A program made the translations under genes and the position numbers. A stretch of 64,000 nt of DNA from Leptospira harrisiae (GTDB lineage Bacteria; Spirochaetota; Leptospiria; Leptospirales; Leptospiraceae), in NCBI RefSeq assembly GCF_002811945.1, contig NZ_NPDX01000001.1, positions 1,124,501 to 1,188,500 on the forward strand, read 5' to 3'. The notes beneath the pieces are model-generated. The model made no database searches. It saw only the letters and a program-made list of their open reading frames with translations, and was not told the DNA's origin. Positions 7,795-16,897 of the stretch are shown here, in pieces (the stretch's first letter is position 1; each line of letters begins with the position of its first letter).

Positions 7795-9432
7795 ATGGTT
7801 GAATTACTATATTTCCCTTTTTATCTTGGGTTACTGATTTTTATTTCACCTTTCGTTGGTTATTACATGGCATTCATTTTGAATGCAAAGTCCTTACCAT
7901 TCGAAAAACAGGTATTTCAGTTTCTTTTCTCTGGTTTACCTCCGTCTCAAACACCAAAACAGTATCTAAGTAGTCTTTCGCTATTTCATTTGTTAGGTGC
8001 AGGAATTCTGTTTTCAATTTTGAAATTTCAAAATTTTTTCCCAAGCAACCCTTTAAATCTTTTGGGAATGGACTGGGACCTCGCACTCAATACGACAATA
8101 TCGTTTATCACAAATACAAATTGGCAGGCGTATTCAGGGGAAAGTCAATTGAGTTATTTTTCGCAAATGGTGGGATTAACACCTCAAAATTTTCTTAGTG
8201 CAGGAGTGGGTATCTCCGTTTTAGCGTTTGTTAGTCGAGCTGTTGTTTCTACAAAATCAAATCGGTTTGGAAACTTTTGGATGGATTTATTTAGGTCCAC
8301 CTTTTATATCCTTCTCCCTATTTCCTTTTTTGTTTCCATACTTCTTTTAGGCCAAGGTGTCATTCAATCATTTGAGCCACCTATCCAAAGTTTTGGTTTA
8401 GATGGAATCTCCGAAAACATTCCAATGGGTCCAGTTGCATCGCAGGTCGCAATCAAACAAATAGGAACAAATGGAGGTGGATTTTTTGGTGTCAATAGTG
8501 CCCATCCTTTTGAAAATCCAACTCCTATTTCGAACTTCATTCAAATGTTTTCGATTCTTTTTTTGCCTGCATCCTGTGTATTTTTATACGGTAAAATAAC
8601 TAATTCTTTTCGTCACGTCTGGGTAATCTTCTTTGTTATGTTGTCGTTTTTGATCCTAGGTTTTATCGGTGTCTACATTTCTGAACAAAATCACTTAGGA
8701 TTTTGGGAGGGTAAGGAATTTCGGTTTAGTTTGACAGAATCTTCTCTTTGGTTATCAACAACCACTGCTGCTTCCAATGGATCAGTAAATTCCATGCATG
8801 ATAGTTATTCTCCATTAGCTGGAGGTATAGCAATTTTTCAAATGATGTTAGGTGAAATTATCTTTGGTGGCGTTGGAACAGGAATGTATGGAATGTTTTT
8901 ATTTTTAATATTAACTGTATTTTTATCTGGGTTAATGACTGGTAGAACTCCAGAGTATTTTGGGAAAAAAATTGGAAGTTATGAAATCAAATGGACGTTA
9001 TTTGGAATTTTATCTCCTACCGTTTGTATTCTTTTAGGATCAGCCATTTCAATTTTATTAGAATCTGGATATACTGCAAAAGGTCCACACGCATTGTCAC
9101 AAATTCTTTATGCATTTAGTTCTGCTGCAGGCAATAACGGTTCTGCCTTTGCTGGTTTTTCTGCAGATACAGTATGGGGAAACTTATCGTTGGGTATATC
9201 TATGTTAGTTGGAAGGTTTAGTGTTATTTATTCTGTCATACTTGTCGCAGGGAGTTTAGGTGGAAAAATAACAACAGTTTCCTTTGATGGGAACTTTCGG
9301 TTGGATACAGTTTTGTTTGGAGTTTTACTTTTTAGTGTCATCTTAATCGTTTGTGGTCTATCATTCTTTCCTGTCCTTGCATTAGGACCTATATTAGAAC
9401 AGTTACTTATCAATCAGGGTGTTTTCTTTTAA
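7795..9432 (+). CDS. kdpA: K+-transporting ATPase subunit A (KdpA)
   Basis: KdpA is the potassium-selective channel-like subunit of the KdpFABC ATPase, which takes up K+ at very low external concentrations. At 545 residues it is near the usual 557. About ten membrane segments and the four pore-loop signatures are present: TNTNWQAYSGE, GTNGGGFFGVNSAHPFENP, TTAASNGSVNSMHDSYSPL and AAGNNGSAF. The ATG at 7795 has only a weak ribosome site. A 7-codon reading frame (MRKFLYG, start 7779) ends inside the kdpA start region. No recognisable kdpF precedes it. kdpB follows after 9 nt. Regulation by KdpDE is expected from the family and from the TCTTAA repeats upstream. Confidence 0.97.
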   Translation: MVELLYFPFYLGLLIFISPFVGYYMAFILNAKSLPFEKQVFQFLFSGLPPSQTPKQYLSSLSLFHLLGAGILFSILKFQNFFPSNPLNLLGMDWDLALNTTISFITNTNWQAYSGESQLSYFSQMVGLTPQNFLSAGVGISVLAFVSRAVVSTKSNRFGNFWMDLFRSTFYILLPISFFVSILLLGQGVIQSFEPPIQSFGLDGISENIPMGPVASQVAIKQIGTNGGGFFGVNSAHPFENPTPISNFIQMFSILFLPASCVFLYGKITNSFRHVWVIFFVMLSFLILGFIGVYISEQNHLGFWEGKEFRFSLTESSLWLSTTTAASNGSVNSMHDSYSPLAGGIAIFQMMLGEIIFGGVGTGMYGMFLFLILTVFLSGLMTGRTPEYFGKKIGSYEIKWTLFGILSPTVCILLGSAISILLESGYTAKGPHALSQILYAFSSAAGNNGSAFAGFSADTVWGNLSLGISMLVGRFSVIYSVILVAGSLGGKITTVSFDGNFRLDTVLFGVLLFSVILIVCGLSFFPVLALGPILEQLLINQGVFF

Positions 9433-9441
9433 GAGGAATAT

Positions 9442-11496
9442 ATGTTAAATTCTAAAAAAATTATTTCATTAGAAATGTTGAAGGCATCAATCTATGGTGC
9501 AATTCAAAAGTTTTTTCCAAAATATGCATTTTCCAATCCTGTTATGGCGACTGTTTGGATTGGAACATTCATCTTACTCATCCAAATTTTGTATTATTTA
9601 GTTTCGGGGATTGAATTTCAAAATGAAATTCCTATTTTCATTTGGTTGGTAATTACCTTATTTTTTGCAAACTTTGCAGAAAGTATTGCTGAAGGCAGAG
9701 GTAAGGCGAGAGCCGATAGTTTGCGAAAAACTAGAACCAAAACAATCGCTAAAAAAGTGGATTCGATTGGAGATCTGAATTTTACAGAGATCATATCCAG
9801 TGAGTTGAAAGTTGGGGATATCGTTTTTGTCAAAGCAGGAGATGTGATTCCTTGTGACGGCGATGTTGTTTTAGGAATTGCCAGCGTTGACGAATCTGCG
9901 GTAACAGGTGAGTCAGCTCCCGTCATTCGTGAAAGTGGTGGCGATCGATCGGCAGTGACTGGAGGGACTAGAGTGATCTCTGATCATCTATATATTAAAA
10001 TCACAACAAAACCTGGCGAAAGTTTTTTGGATAAAATGATTACTATGATTGAAGGAGCAACGCGACAAAAAACTCCCAATGAAATTGCCTTAGGAATTGT
10101 TTTATTCGCACTTACAATTTTATTCTTTTTAGCAGTAATTTCGATGATTCCGATTGCAAATTTTGTTGGTAAACAGATTGGTCAAAATTGGAATTTTGAT
10201 TTTTCGGTTTGGTTGGCTTTATTTGTTTGTTTGATTCCTACAACAATTGCTGCACTTCTAAGTGCGATCGGAATTTCTGGAATGGAAAGATTGATTCGAT
10301 GTAATGTCATTGCGAAGAGTGGAAAGGCAGTGGAAGCCGCTGGAGACATTCATGTGTTGTTATTAGATAAAACAGGTACGATTACATTAGGAAATAGAGA
10401 AGCTCATCATTTTTTCCCTTCTGTTGGGGTTACTGAGGAAGAATTGGCTGATGCAAGCCAACTCTCTTCGCTTTCAGATGAAACACCTGAGGGGAGATCG
10501 ATTGTAGTTCTCGCCAAACAAAAGTTTGCGATCCGAGAAAGAAATTTAAAATCATTGGATGTGAATTGGATACCCTTTTCAGCTTCAACAAGAATGAGTG
10601 GAGTCGAAATTTATGAAAATGGAAGGTTAGTTCGTAATATAAGGAAAGGAGCATCGGATGCCATTCGAAAATATGTTGAATCATTAGGTGGAACAATTCC
10701 TCCGACGATGCAAATGATTTCAGATGAAGTTTCTAAAAAAGGTAGCACTCCAATTTTTGTTGCGGATGGAAGCAAACTTCTGGGCATTATCGAACTTAAA
10801 GATATTGTAAAAGGAGGATTAAAAGAAAGGTTTATAACCTTAAGAAGGATGGGCATTCGTACTGTGATGATCACAGGAGACAATCCTTTGACAGCCGCCG
10901 CAATTGCAGCTGAAGCAGGAGTAGATGATTTTATTGCAGAGGCCACTCCCGAGGCAAAGTTAAAAAGAATTCGAGAAGAACAAGCAAACGGATATTTGGT
11001 GGCTATGATTGGCGATGGGACAAATGATGCACCTGCTCTTGCTCAATCCGATGTTGGAGTTGCTATGAATACAGGTACTCAAACAGCAAGGGAAGCGGGT
11101 AATATGATCGATTTAGATAGTAACCCAAGTAAACTCATTGAAATAGTTGAAATTGGGAAACAACTCCTAATGACAAGAGGTGCACTCACTACGTTTAGTA
11201 TCGCCAATGATATCGCAAAATACTTTGCTATCCTACCTGCATTGTTTTTGCCATTAGCACCACTCAATGTTATGCACTTATCGAGCCCAGATCATGCTAT
11301 TCTATCTGCAGTGATTTTTAATGCTCTTGTGATCCCCGCACTGATCCCACTTTCTCTTAGAGGGGTGAAATATGTTCCTAAATCTCCTGATTCCGCTTTA
11401 TTACGAAATTTCCTTCTCTATGGCGGAGGCGGAATTGTTTTCCCATTTTTAGGAATCAAACTCATTGACTTAATTATTTCTGGAGGTTATTTATGA
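9442..11496 (+). CDS. kdpB: K+-transporting P-type ATPase subunit B (KdpB)
   Basis: KdpB is the catalytic P-type ATPase of the Kdp pump. The phosphorylated aspartate is D309 in DKTGT. The TGES actuator motif ([11 protein letters not shown]) precedes it, and the hinge motif [12 protein letters not shown] follows. Length (684) is typical. Membrane segments flank the catalytic loop, with the characteristic [17 protein letters not shown] stretch before the phosphorylation site. AGAGGA lies just upstream of the ATG. The gene overlaps kdpC by 4 nt (ATGA), which points to translational coupling. Confidence 0.98.
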   Translation: MLNSKKIISLEMLKASIYGAIQKFFPKYAFSNPVMATVWIGTFILLIQILYYLVSGIEFQNEIPIFIWLVITLFFANFAESIAEGRGKARADSLRKTRTKTIAKKVDSIGDLNFTEIISSELKVGDIVFVKAGDVIPCDGDVVLGIASVDESAVTGESAPVIRESGGDRSAVTGGTRVISDHLYIKITTKPGESFLDKMITMIEGATRQKTPNEIALGIVLFALTILFFLAVISMIPIANFVGKQIGQNWNFDFSVWLALFVCLIPTTIAALLSAIGISGMERLIRCNVIAKSGKAVEAAGDIHVLLLDKTGTITLGNREAHHFFPSVGVTEEELADASQLSSLSDETPEGRSIVVLAKQKFAIRERNLKSLDVNWIPFSASTRMSGVEIYENGRLVRNIRKGASDAIRKYVESLGGTIPPTMQMISDEVSKKGSTPIFVADGSKLLGIIELKDIVKGGLKERFITLRRMGIRTVMITGDNPLTAAAIAAEAGVDDFIAEATPEAKLKRIREEQANGYLVAMIGDGTNDAPALAQSDVGVAMNTGTQTAREAGNMIDLDSNPSKLIEIVEIGKQLLMTRGALTTFSIANDIAKYFAILPALFLPLAPLNVMHLSSPDHAILSAVIFNALVIPALIPLSLRGVKYVPKSPDSALLRNFLLYGGGGIVFPFLGIKLIDLIISGGYL

Positions 11497-12071
11497 AGAA
11501 AAGTGAAACATCAAACCAATGGGAAATTTCCATTCGATTTATGTTTATATCTTTATTGGTATTTGGTTTTATTTACCCAATGACAGTGACTGGTATTGCA
11601 AATTTGTTTTTTCGTGAGAAAGCAAATGGAAGTTTGGTTCTTATTGATGGTAAGATACTTGGTTCAGAACTTTTAGCTCAAAAAGTAAATTCAAATTCGC
11701 TGTTTATGTATCGACCAAGTGCAAATGATTACAATAAAATACCGAGTGGGGCCTCCAATTTAAGCCCTTCTAGTTTAGATTTAAAAACATTAACAGAACA
11801 AAGAAAATATGTTTTAGCGGATTTGGGAATTCGTCACGAACGTTGTCCCGAACTATTGTATAGTTCTGGTTCTGGGCTCGATCCACATATTTCATTGAAT
11901 TGTGCGTATGAACAAGCTTTATCACTTCATCGCCGGTTTAAGATTCCTATCGAAACTTTAAATGAGTTGATTCACCAAAATACAGAGTATCCTTTATTTG
12001 GAATGATTGGAAGTGAACGAGTGAATGTTACTAAATTAAATATTTCCTGGAAACAATTGAGTCATGAATGA
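11493..12071 (+). CDS. kdpC: K+-transporting ATPase subunit C (KdpC)
   Basis: KdpC is the single-span periplasmic subunit that stabilises the KdpAB complex. The 192-residue protein has one N-terminal membrane helix ([21 protein letters not shown]), then the family hallmarks: [21 protein letters not shown], a C-terminal [10 protein letters not shown] motif, and INVTKLN-type residues near the end. GGAGG sits before the ATG. It overlaps kdpB by 4 nt and kdpD by 8 nt, so structural and sensor genes are on one transcript. Confidence 0.96.
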   Translation: MKKSETSNQWEISIRFMFISLLVFGFIYPMTVTGIANLFFREKANGSLVLIDGKILGSELLAQKVNSNSLFMYRPSANDYNKIPSGASNLSPSSLDLKTLTEQRKYVLADLGIRHERCPELLYSSGSGLDPHISLNCAYEQALSLHRRFKIPIETLNELIHQNTEYPLFGMIGSERVNVTKLNISWKQLSHE

Positions 12072-14637
12072 AGGAAAACGTCCGGAAGATTTTCTTTCAA
12101 TAGCAAACCAGGAAGAATCAAAAAAACGAGGTATTTTGAAAGTTTATTTCGGAATGTCACCTGGAGTTGGGAAAACTTATTCAATGTTAACCGAAGCACA
12201 TCACTTAAAAGCTGAAGGTGAGGATGTGAGAATTGGGATTGTTGAAAGTCACGGGAGAGATGAGACAAAGGCTTTGATTGAGGGACTAAATTGGATACCA
12301 CTCAAAAAAATTGATTATCGAGGAAAGATATGGGAGGAAATGGATGTCGAAAGTATCTTAAAAGAAAGACCAAGTTATGTACTTGTTGATGAATTGGCAC
12401 ATACCAATATTCCTGGTTCGTTAAATAAAAAAAGATACCAGGATGTATTTCTATTATTAGAAGCAGGCATCAATGTATTGTCTACTGTTAACGTACAACA
12501 TTTAGAAAGCCAGGTAGATTCTATTGAAAAAATAATCCAAAGCCCGGTCAAAGAAACGATTCCCGATAACATTCTCGAAAGAGCAGACGAACTTGTATTA
12601 ATCGATATTATACCAGATGAATTGTTGAAAAGATTGTCAGAGGGAAAGGTATATGTTCCTGAAAAAATAATGTCTGCAAAAGAAAATTTTTTCCGTAAGG
12701 AAAATTTAACCTTTCTTAGAGAATTATCTTTATCATACACAGCAAAATACGTTGAAAAAAGAATGCCACAAGGACGAGAGCGGGTAATGGTTGCAATCTC
12801 TGCAAGTCCACATTCAAAAACACTACTTAGATATGCAAAAAGATTGGCATTAGAGCGAAATTCGGAGCTGTATGCATTTTTTTCTGAAAATGAAGAAGAC
12901 AAAAGTGTAGAAGCGGCAAATTTCATTCGTGCTCATATTCGATTTGCAAAGGAACTTGGTGCGGAAGTGATTCATTCTTTCGAATCGGATCCAGTGGCAG
13001 GAATCATTGCGATAGCAGAAGAAAAACGAATCAATCGCCTGGTTGTTGGCGGATCCAGAAAAACTTTTTTTTCAAATTTTTTTCAGAAAAACATCCCATA
13101 TGAAATCATCAAACAACTTCGTAATGTGGAAATTATAGTAGTTCCTTATTTAGATGATCATAAATACCAATTTGATTTTTATAAAAAATTAATCCCTTCT
13201 TCTGGAATTCGGCAATATATTTCTGTATTTGCATTAACCTCAATTGTTACATTTTGTAATCAACTTTTGATATCCTATATAGGGTATTGGACTATATCGA
13301 TTTTATATTTATTTTACGTGGCATTGCTAGGAATGTTTTTTAGTAGAGGGCCAGTTTTACTTGCGGCAATACTTTCCGCATCTTTTTGGAATTTTTTGTT
13401 CATTCCACCTCTTTATACTTTTTATATATCGAAGTTAGAAGATGCTTTGATGTTTGTGATTTTTATGTTAATTGCTCTAATTAATGGAAGTTTGACGGCA
13501 AGGCTTAAGAAAAACGAATCAAAACTAAGGTCACGAGAAGAAAAACTTTCTATTCTTTATGAGCTCACACGAAATCTTTCCAAAACTTCAACTGCACCAG
13601 AAATTATAAAAACTGGTGAATCATTTTTTAAACGAATTTTTCCTTTTCCAGTAAAACTTCATTTTTACCAAGGGGGTGAGTTTACTCCTGCCATTGAGGA
13701 TGTAAAAGACCTGGCTGTGGCAACTTGGACGATTAAAAATGGAAAACCTGCAGGTAAATATACCGAAACTTTATCTCTTGCCAATGCAACTTTTTATCCG
13801 TTAGTTTCGCCCGGAGGCATTACGGGTGTCATCAATGTAATTTCATCTGAAGAGCCAAGTTTGGAAAAGGAAATCCTTTTGAATACTGTGGCAAATCAAG
13901 TTGCCTTAGCATTGGATCGGGATATACTTTCGGAAGATTCTAGAAAAAATTTTCTATTAAAGGAATCCGAAAAGTTATACAACCTAATTTTTAATTCCTT
14001 ATCACATGAATTAAAAACTCCCCTCACATCCATTCAAGGTTCTGCTTCTGCTCTACTCGACCCAGAAATTGATGCTGATGCAAATGTAAGAAAAGATCTA
14101 ATCGAGGAAATCCAGGAAAGTTCCTTGGTATTAAATTTACTTTTAGGAAATTTGTTGGACATTAGCCGCATTGAGTCAGGGTATTTGACTTTGAAAAAGG
14201 AAAAGGTATTCCCATCAGAGATCATTCACGATTCTATATCTTATTTAGGAAAAAATAAAACAAATCATTTGATAGAAATTCAGTTAAATGGTTTGGATTC
14301 TCCTGTTGAACTTGACCGAGTGCTCTTTTCGCATGCTATTTTTAATTTACTCTACAACGCATGTATGTATACCCCACAAGGTTCTACTGTTTGGATTTCA
14401 CTTGCTAAAACTGAAAATACATTTCGGTGGATTGTGGAAGACAATGGGAATGGTCTCCCTCAGGATTCTTCTAGGATTTTTCAGAAATTCTATAGGGGAG
14501 AATCTTCTGGTAAAATTGGAACTGGACTTGGTCTTGCAATTACTAAGTCTATCGTCGAGTTACATGGTGGGAATATTGAAGCGACCAACCGAAGTGAGGG
14601 AGGTGCGAGGTTTCTCATTGACATCCCAATTTCATAA
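12064..14637 (+). CDS. kdpD: Osmosensitive K+ channel sensor histidine kinase KdpD
   Basis: KdpD senses potassium limitation or ionic stress and phosphorylates KdpE. The order is: KdpD N-terminal domain with Walker A GMSPGVGKT (residues 30-38) and the VDELAHTN motif; a universal-stress-type domain (about 240-375); four closely spaced membrane helices of the DUF4118 region (about 395-490); a GAF-like region (about 510-640); and a histidine kinase module with H648 in SHELKTPLTSIQGSASALL, N-box NLLYNACMYTP and G-box GTGLGLAITKS. Length (857) is slightly below the usual 895. It overlaps kdpC by 8 nt and precedes kdpE by about 15 nt. Confidence 0.97.
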   Translation: MNEGKRPEDFLSIANQEESKKRGILKVYFGMSPGVGKTYSMLTEAHHLKAEGEDVRIGIVESHGRDETKALIEGLNWIPLKKIDYRGKIWEEMDVESILKERPSYVLVDELAHTNIPGSLNKKRYQDVFLLLEAGINVLSTVNVQHLESQVDSIEKIIQSPVKETIPDNILERADELVLIDIIPDELLKRLSEGKVYVPEKIMSAKENFFRKENLTFLRELSLSYTAKYVEKRMPQGRERVMVAISASPHSKTLLRYAKRLALERNSELYAFFSENEEDKSVEAANFIRAHIRFAKELGAEVIHSFESDPVAGIIAIAEEKRINRLVVGGSRKTFFSNFFQKNIPYEIIKQLRNVEIIVVPYLDDHKYQFDFYKKLIPSSGIRQYISVFALTSIVTFCNQLLISYIGYWTISILYLFYVALLGMFFSRGPVLLAAILSASFWNFLFIPPLYTFYISKLEDALMFVIFMLIALINGSLTARLKKNESKLRSREEKLSILYELTRNLSKTSTAPEIIKTGESFFKRIFPFPVKLHFYQGGEFTPAIEDVKDLAVATWTIKNGKPAGKYTETLSLANATFYPLVSPGGITGVINVISSEEPSLEKEILLNTVANQVALALDRDILSEDSRKNFLLKESEKLYNLIFNSLSHELKTPLTSIQGSASALLDPEIDADANVRKDLIEEIQESSLVLNLLLGNLLDISRIESGYLTLKKEKVFPSEIIHDSISYLGKNKTNHLIEIQLNGLDSPVELDRVLFSHAIFNLLYNACMYTPQGSTVWISLAKTENTFRWIVEDNGNGLPQDSSRIFQKFYRGESSGKIGTGLGLAITKSIVELHGGNIEATNRSEGGARFLIDIPIS

Positions 14638-14652
14638 TAAGAAAGAATGTAT

Positions 14653-15336
14653 ATGGTGAAGGATTTGATTCTTTTAGTCGATGACGACAGTGCCATTCGC
14701 AAGATGTTACGTATTGCCTTGGAAGCCAAAGGATACAGGACTTTAGAGGCAATCTCTAAAAAAGAGGCGATTGAATCCATCGCTCTTAATTCACCAAAAT
14801 TAGTGTTACTAGACTTACAGCTTCCTGATGGAACTGGCTTAGAGGTTATCAAAAACGTTCGCACTTTTTCAGAAGTTCCTTTTATAGTTTTGTCCGTTAT
14901 GAGTTCTGAGGAAGATAAAATCGCATTACTCGATTCAGGCGCAGATGATTATATTACCAAACCATTTAGTATGGGTGAGTTACTGGCAAGGATTCGCACT
15001 GCTTTGCGCAGGCTCCCCATAGAAGAAACACCATCCAATTGGGAAAAAGAAAGTTTAATCGTTGATTTTGTAAACTACCAAGTGATTAAAAATCAGAATC
15101 AAATTCGGTTGACCCCAACAGAATTTCAAATCCTTACATTATTAATTAAAAATTCAGGAAAAGTAATCACTCATGATGTTTTGATTAAAATGATTTGGGG
15201 AGACCAAGCATTAAATGAAATGAATTCGCTCAGAGTTCATATCACTCAACTTCGTAAAAAAATTGAAGATTCGCCAAGTGATCCAAAGTTTTTGATAACT
15301 GAACCTGGTGTTGGTTATCGTTGGGTTACTCAATAA
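14653..15336 (+). CDS. kdpE: KDP operon response regulator KdpE
   Basis: OmpR-family response regulator: receiver with acidic pocket LVDDD, phosphoacceptor D54 (LLDLQLPDG) and the KPF lysine. A winged-helix DNA-binding domain follows, with LTPTEFQILTLL and the recognition helix SLRVHITQLRKKIE. I prefer the ATG at 14653 because AAGAAAG lies about 6 nt upstream; the ATG at 14647 sits too close to that site but remains possible and adds two residues. It is expected to activate kdpABC and, judging by the shared TCTTAA element, perhaps the porin gene that follows. Confidence 0.95.
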   Translation: MVKDLILLVDDDSAIRKMLRIALEAKGYRTLEAISKKEAIESIALNSPKLVLLDLQLPDGTGLEVIKNVRTFSEVPFIVLSVMSSEEDKIALLDSGADDYITKPFSMGELLARIRTALRRLPIEETPSNWEKESLIVDFVNYQVIKNQNQIRLTPTEFQILTLLIKNSGKVITHDVLIKMIWGDQALNEMNSLRVHITQLRKKIEDSPSDPKFLITEPGVGYRWVTQ

Positions 15337-15374
15337 CTTAGTCATAAATATTTAATTTGTTTTTATCTGATTTA

Positions 15375-15412
15375 TCTTAATAAGTTCTTAACGTAAATTC
15401 AGGAAAGATAAT
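15375..15412 (+). promoter_or_regulatory. Candidate KdpE box and -10 element before the porin gene
   Basis: TCTTAA at 15375-15380 and TCTTAA at 15386-15391 repeat with the same 11-nt period as before kdpA. GATAAT at 15407-15412 is a good -10 hexamer, 15 nt after the second repeat. In the kdpA region the corresponding TATCTT lies 13 nt after. This layout fits an OmpR-family activator bound over the -35 position (established geometry; its application here is inference). Confidence 0.5.
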
Positions 15413-15460
15413 TCCTTAAACATTGTAGAGAAGATAAAAAAATGCTAAATTGATTTTAAT

Positions 15461-16723
15461 ATGTTAGATCAATTTAATGTTTTTTCAAACATCATAAGCA
15501 GATGGTTCCCAAGTTTAAGAGTGCACATCAGGATTTTGTTTTTTGTATCTTGGGGGTTATTTAATCCGATTCTTGCGGAAGAAAATCAATTCATCGAAAA
15601 AAAAGAGAACCCTGATTCCACTTCGAAAACAAATACCCTGCCTAATGTTGTCCAGTTTGGTGGATTTGTGGATTCATATTATCTATACAATCGTAACCTG
15701 CCAAAGGATACCGAAAGAAATTTTACGACCCAAGCAGTAAGAAATAATGAATTTAATATTAACTTGGCTTATGTTGAAGCAAAAGTAGAAGAGAAAAAAT
15801 ATAGAGGAAGGTTGGCCTTTCAGTGGGGAACTTCGGTAAATGCAAATTATGCGGGCGAAATTTCTACAGAAAAATTTTCCAATCAAAACTCCGTTAAAAA
15901 TATCCAAGAAGCATATACTGGATTTAAAATAGGAAAAGATACTTGGTTGGATGCTGGAATATTCTTTGGAAACATAGGGCATGAGTCTTGGATTTCCCAA
16001 AACAACATTAATTATACTCGTGCCTTTGCTTTGGATTACGTTCCATATTATTCATCGGGTGTTCGATTGATGCATCAGTTTTCAAACAAACTAAGTGGTC
16101 AATTGCAGGTGTTAAATGGCTGGCAAAACATCACTGACAATAATAAGGACAAGGCATTTGGAAGTCAGATCAAATATTTGTTTAGTCCAAACTTAACATT
16201 GACTCTGAATCAATTCGCGGGAAATGAGGCACCAAATAATGAAAGAAAACAAATGCGATACTATCAGAATACAATTTTGGAATGGATGTTTTCTGATCAA
16301 ATTAGTTTGGTAGGACAGTTTGATATTGGCATACAAAAGGCAAAACAAAGTTTTATTTACGAACCTTGGTTAGCTGCCTTTGATCCAAGTTTGGGGGATT
16401 ACCGAGAAACTTCTTCCAATGCCTATCGACAATGGTATCATGGAACATTTTGGCTATGTTTTAAATTATCACCAGAGTATCGTTTGAGTTTCCGAATAGA
16501 ACGTTTTTACGATCCATTACAAGTTATGGTTAACACTGGCACTCGAAATGGATTTATGTCGAACGGATATACAACTACTTTTGATATTCTATCCTATGAT
16601 CCAGGTTTAATTCGATTTGAATATGTTTATCGAAGGTCAGCAGATTCTGTTTTTGCCTATCATGATTCTTCTACTTCCAAGAAGGAAGATTTTTTCCTTT
16701 TGGCATTTTCTATCAAATTTTGA
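15461..16723 (+). CDS. Outer-membrane beta-barrel porin, BBP2 (OmpL-like) family
   Basis: 420 residues from the ATG at 15461. The hydrophobic signal core ILFFVSWGLFNPILA begins about residue 24, so the GTG at 15521 would give a more usual signal peptide and 400 residues; I keep the ATG but note the alternative. The mature protein starts with a short linker and then QFGGFVDSYYLYN. It continues with alternating amphipathic strands ending in an aromatic C-terminal strand (FLLAFSIKF), the pattern of 'putative beta-barrel porin-2' proteins. It probably lets small solutes across the outer membrane. Its place behind kdpE with a kdp-like upstream repeat suggests a role tied to potassium supply. A hairpin terminator follows at 16827. 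Confidence 0.82.
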   Translation: MLDQFNVFSNIISRWFPSLRVHIRILFFVSWGLFNPILAEENQFIEKKENPDSTSKTNTLPNVVQFGGFVDSYYLYNRNLPKDTERNFTTQAVRNNEFNINLAYVEAKVEEKKYRGRLAFQWGTSVNANYAGEISTEKFSNQNSVKNIQEAYTGFKIGKDTWLDAGIFFGNIGHESWISQNNINYTRAFALDYVPYYSSGVRLMHQFSNKLSGQLQVLNGWQNITDNNKDKAFGSQIKYLFSPNLTLTLNQFAGNEAPNNERKQMRYYQNTILEWMFSDQISLVGQFDIGIQKAKQSFIYEPWLAAFDPSLGDYRETSSNAYRQWYHGTFWLCFKLSPEYRLSFRIERFYDPLQVMVNTGTRNGFMSNGYTTTFDILSYDPGLIRFEYVYRRSADSVFAYHDSSTSKKEDFFLLAFSIKF

Positions 16724-16826
16724 GGGAACGAACTTATTTTTTGACTGGATACCGGATAAAAACAGAACCTTTTTTACCCACCAGGGTCTAAGTTGTGTTC
16801 ATAGATGTTTCTCCTTATGATACCCG

Positions 16827-16856
16827 CAGGGAGGGGTTAGTATCCCTGATTTTCTT
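16827..16856 (+). terminator. Rho-independent terminator after the porin gene
   Basis: CAGGGA (16827-16832) pairs with TCCCTG (16843-16848) across a 10-nt loop and is followed by a T-rich tract. It closes the porin unit 100 nt after its stop and lies 42 nt before the next start. Confidence 0.6.
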
Positions 16857-16897
16857 TTTTTTCTTTCCAAACCGATTCCTTTTCCTAAATTCTCTCC

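Noticed and set aside
12375..12926. 183-codon minus-strand frame within kdpD
   Set aside because: Opposite a well-recognised kinase domain, no signal or domain of its own.
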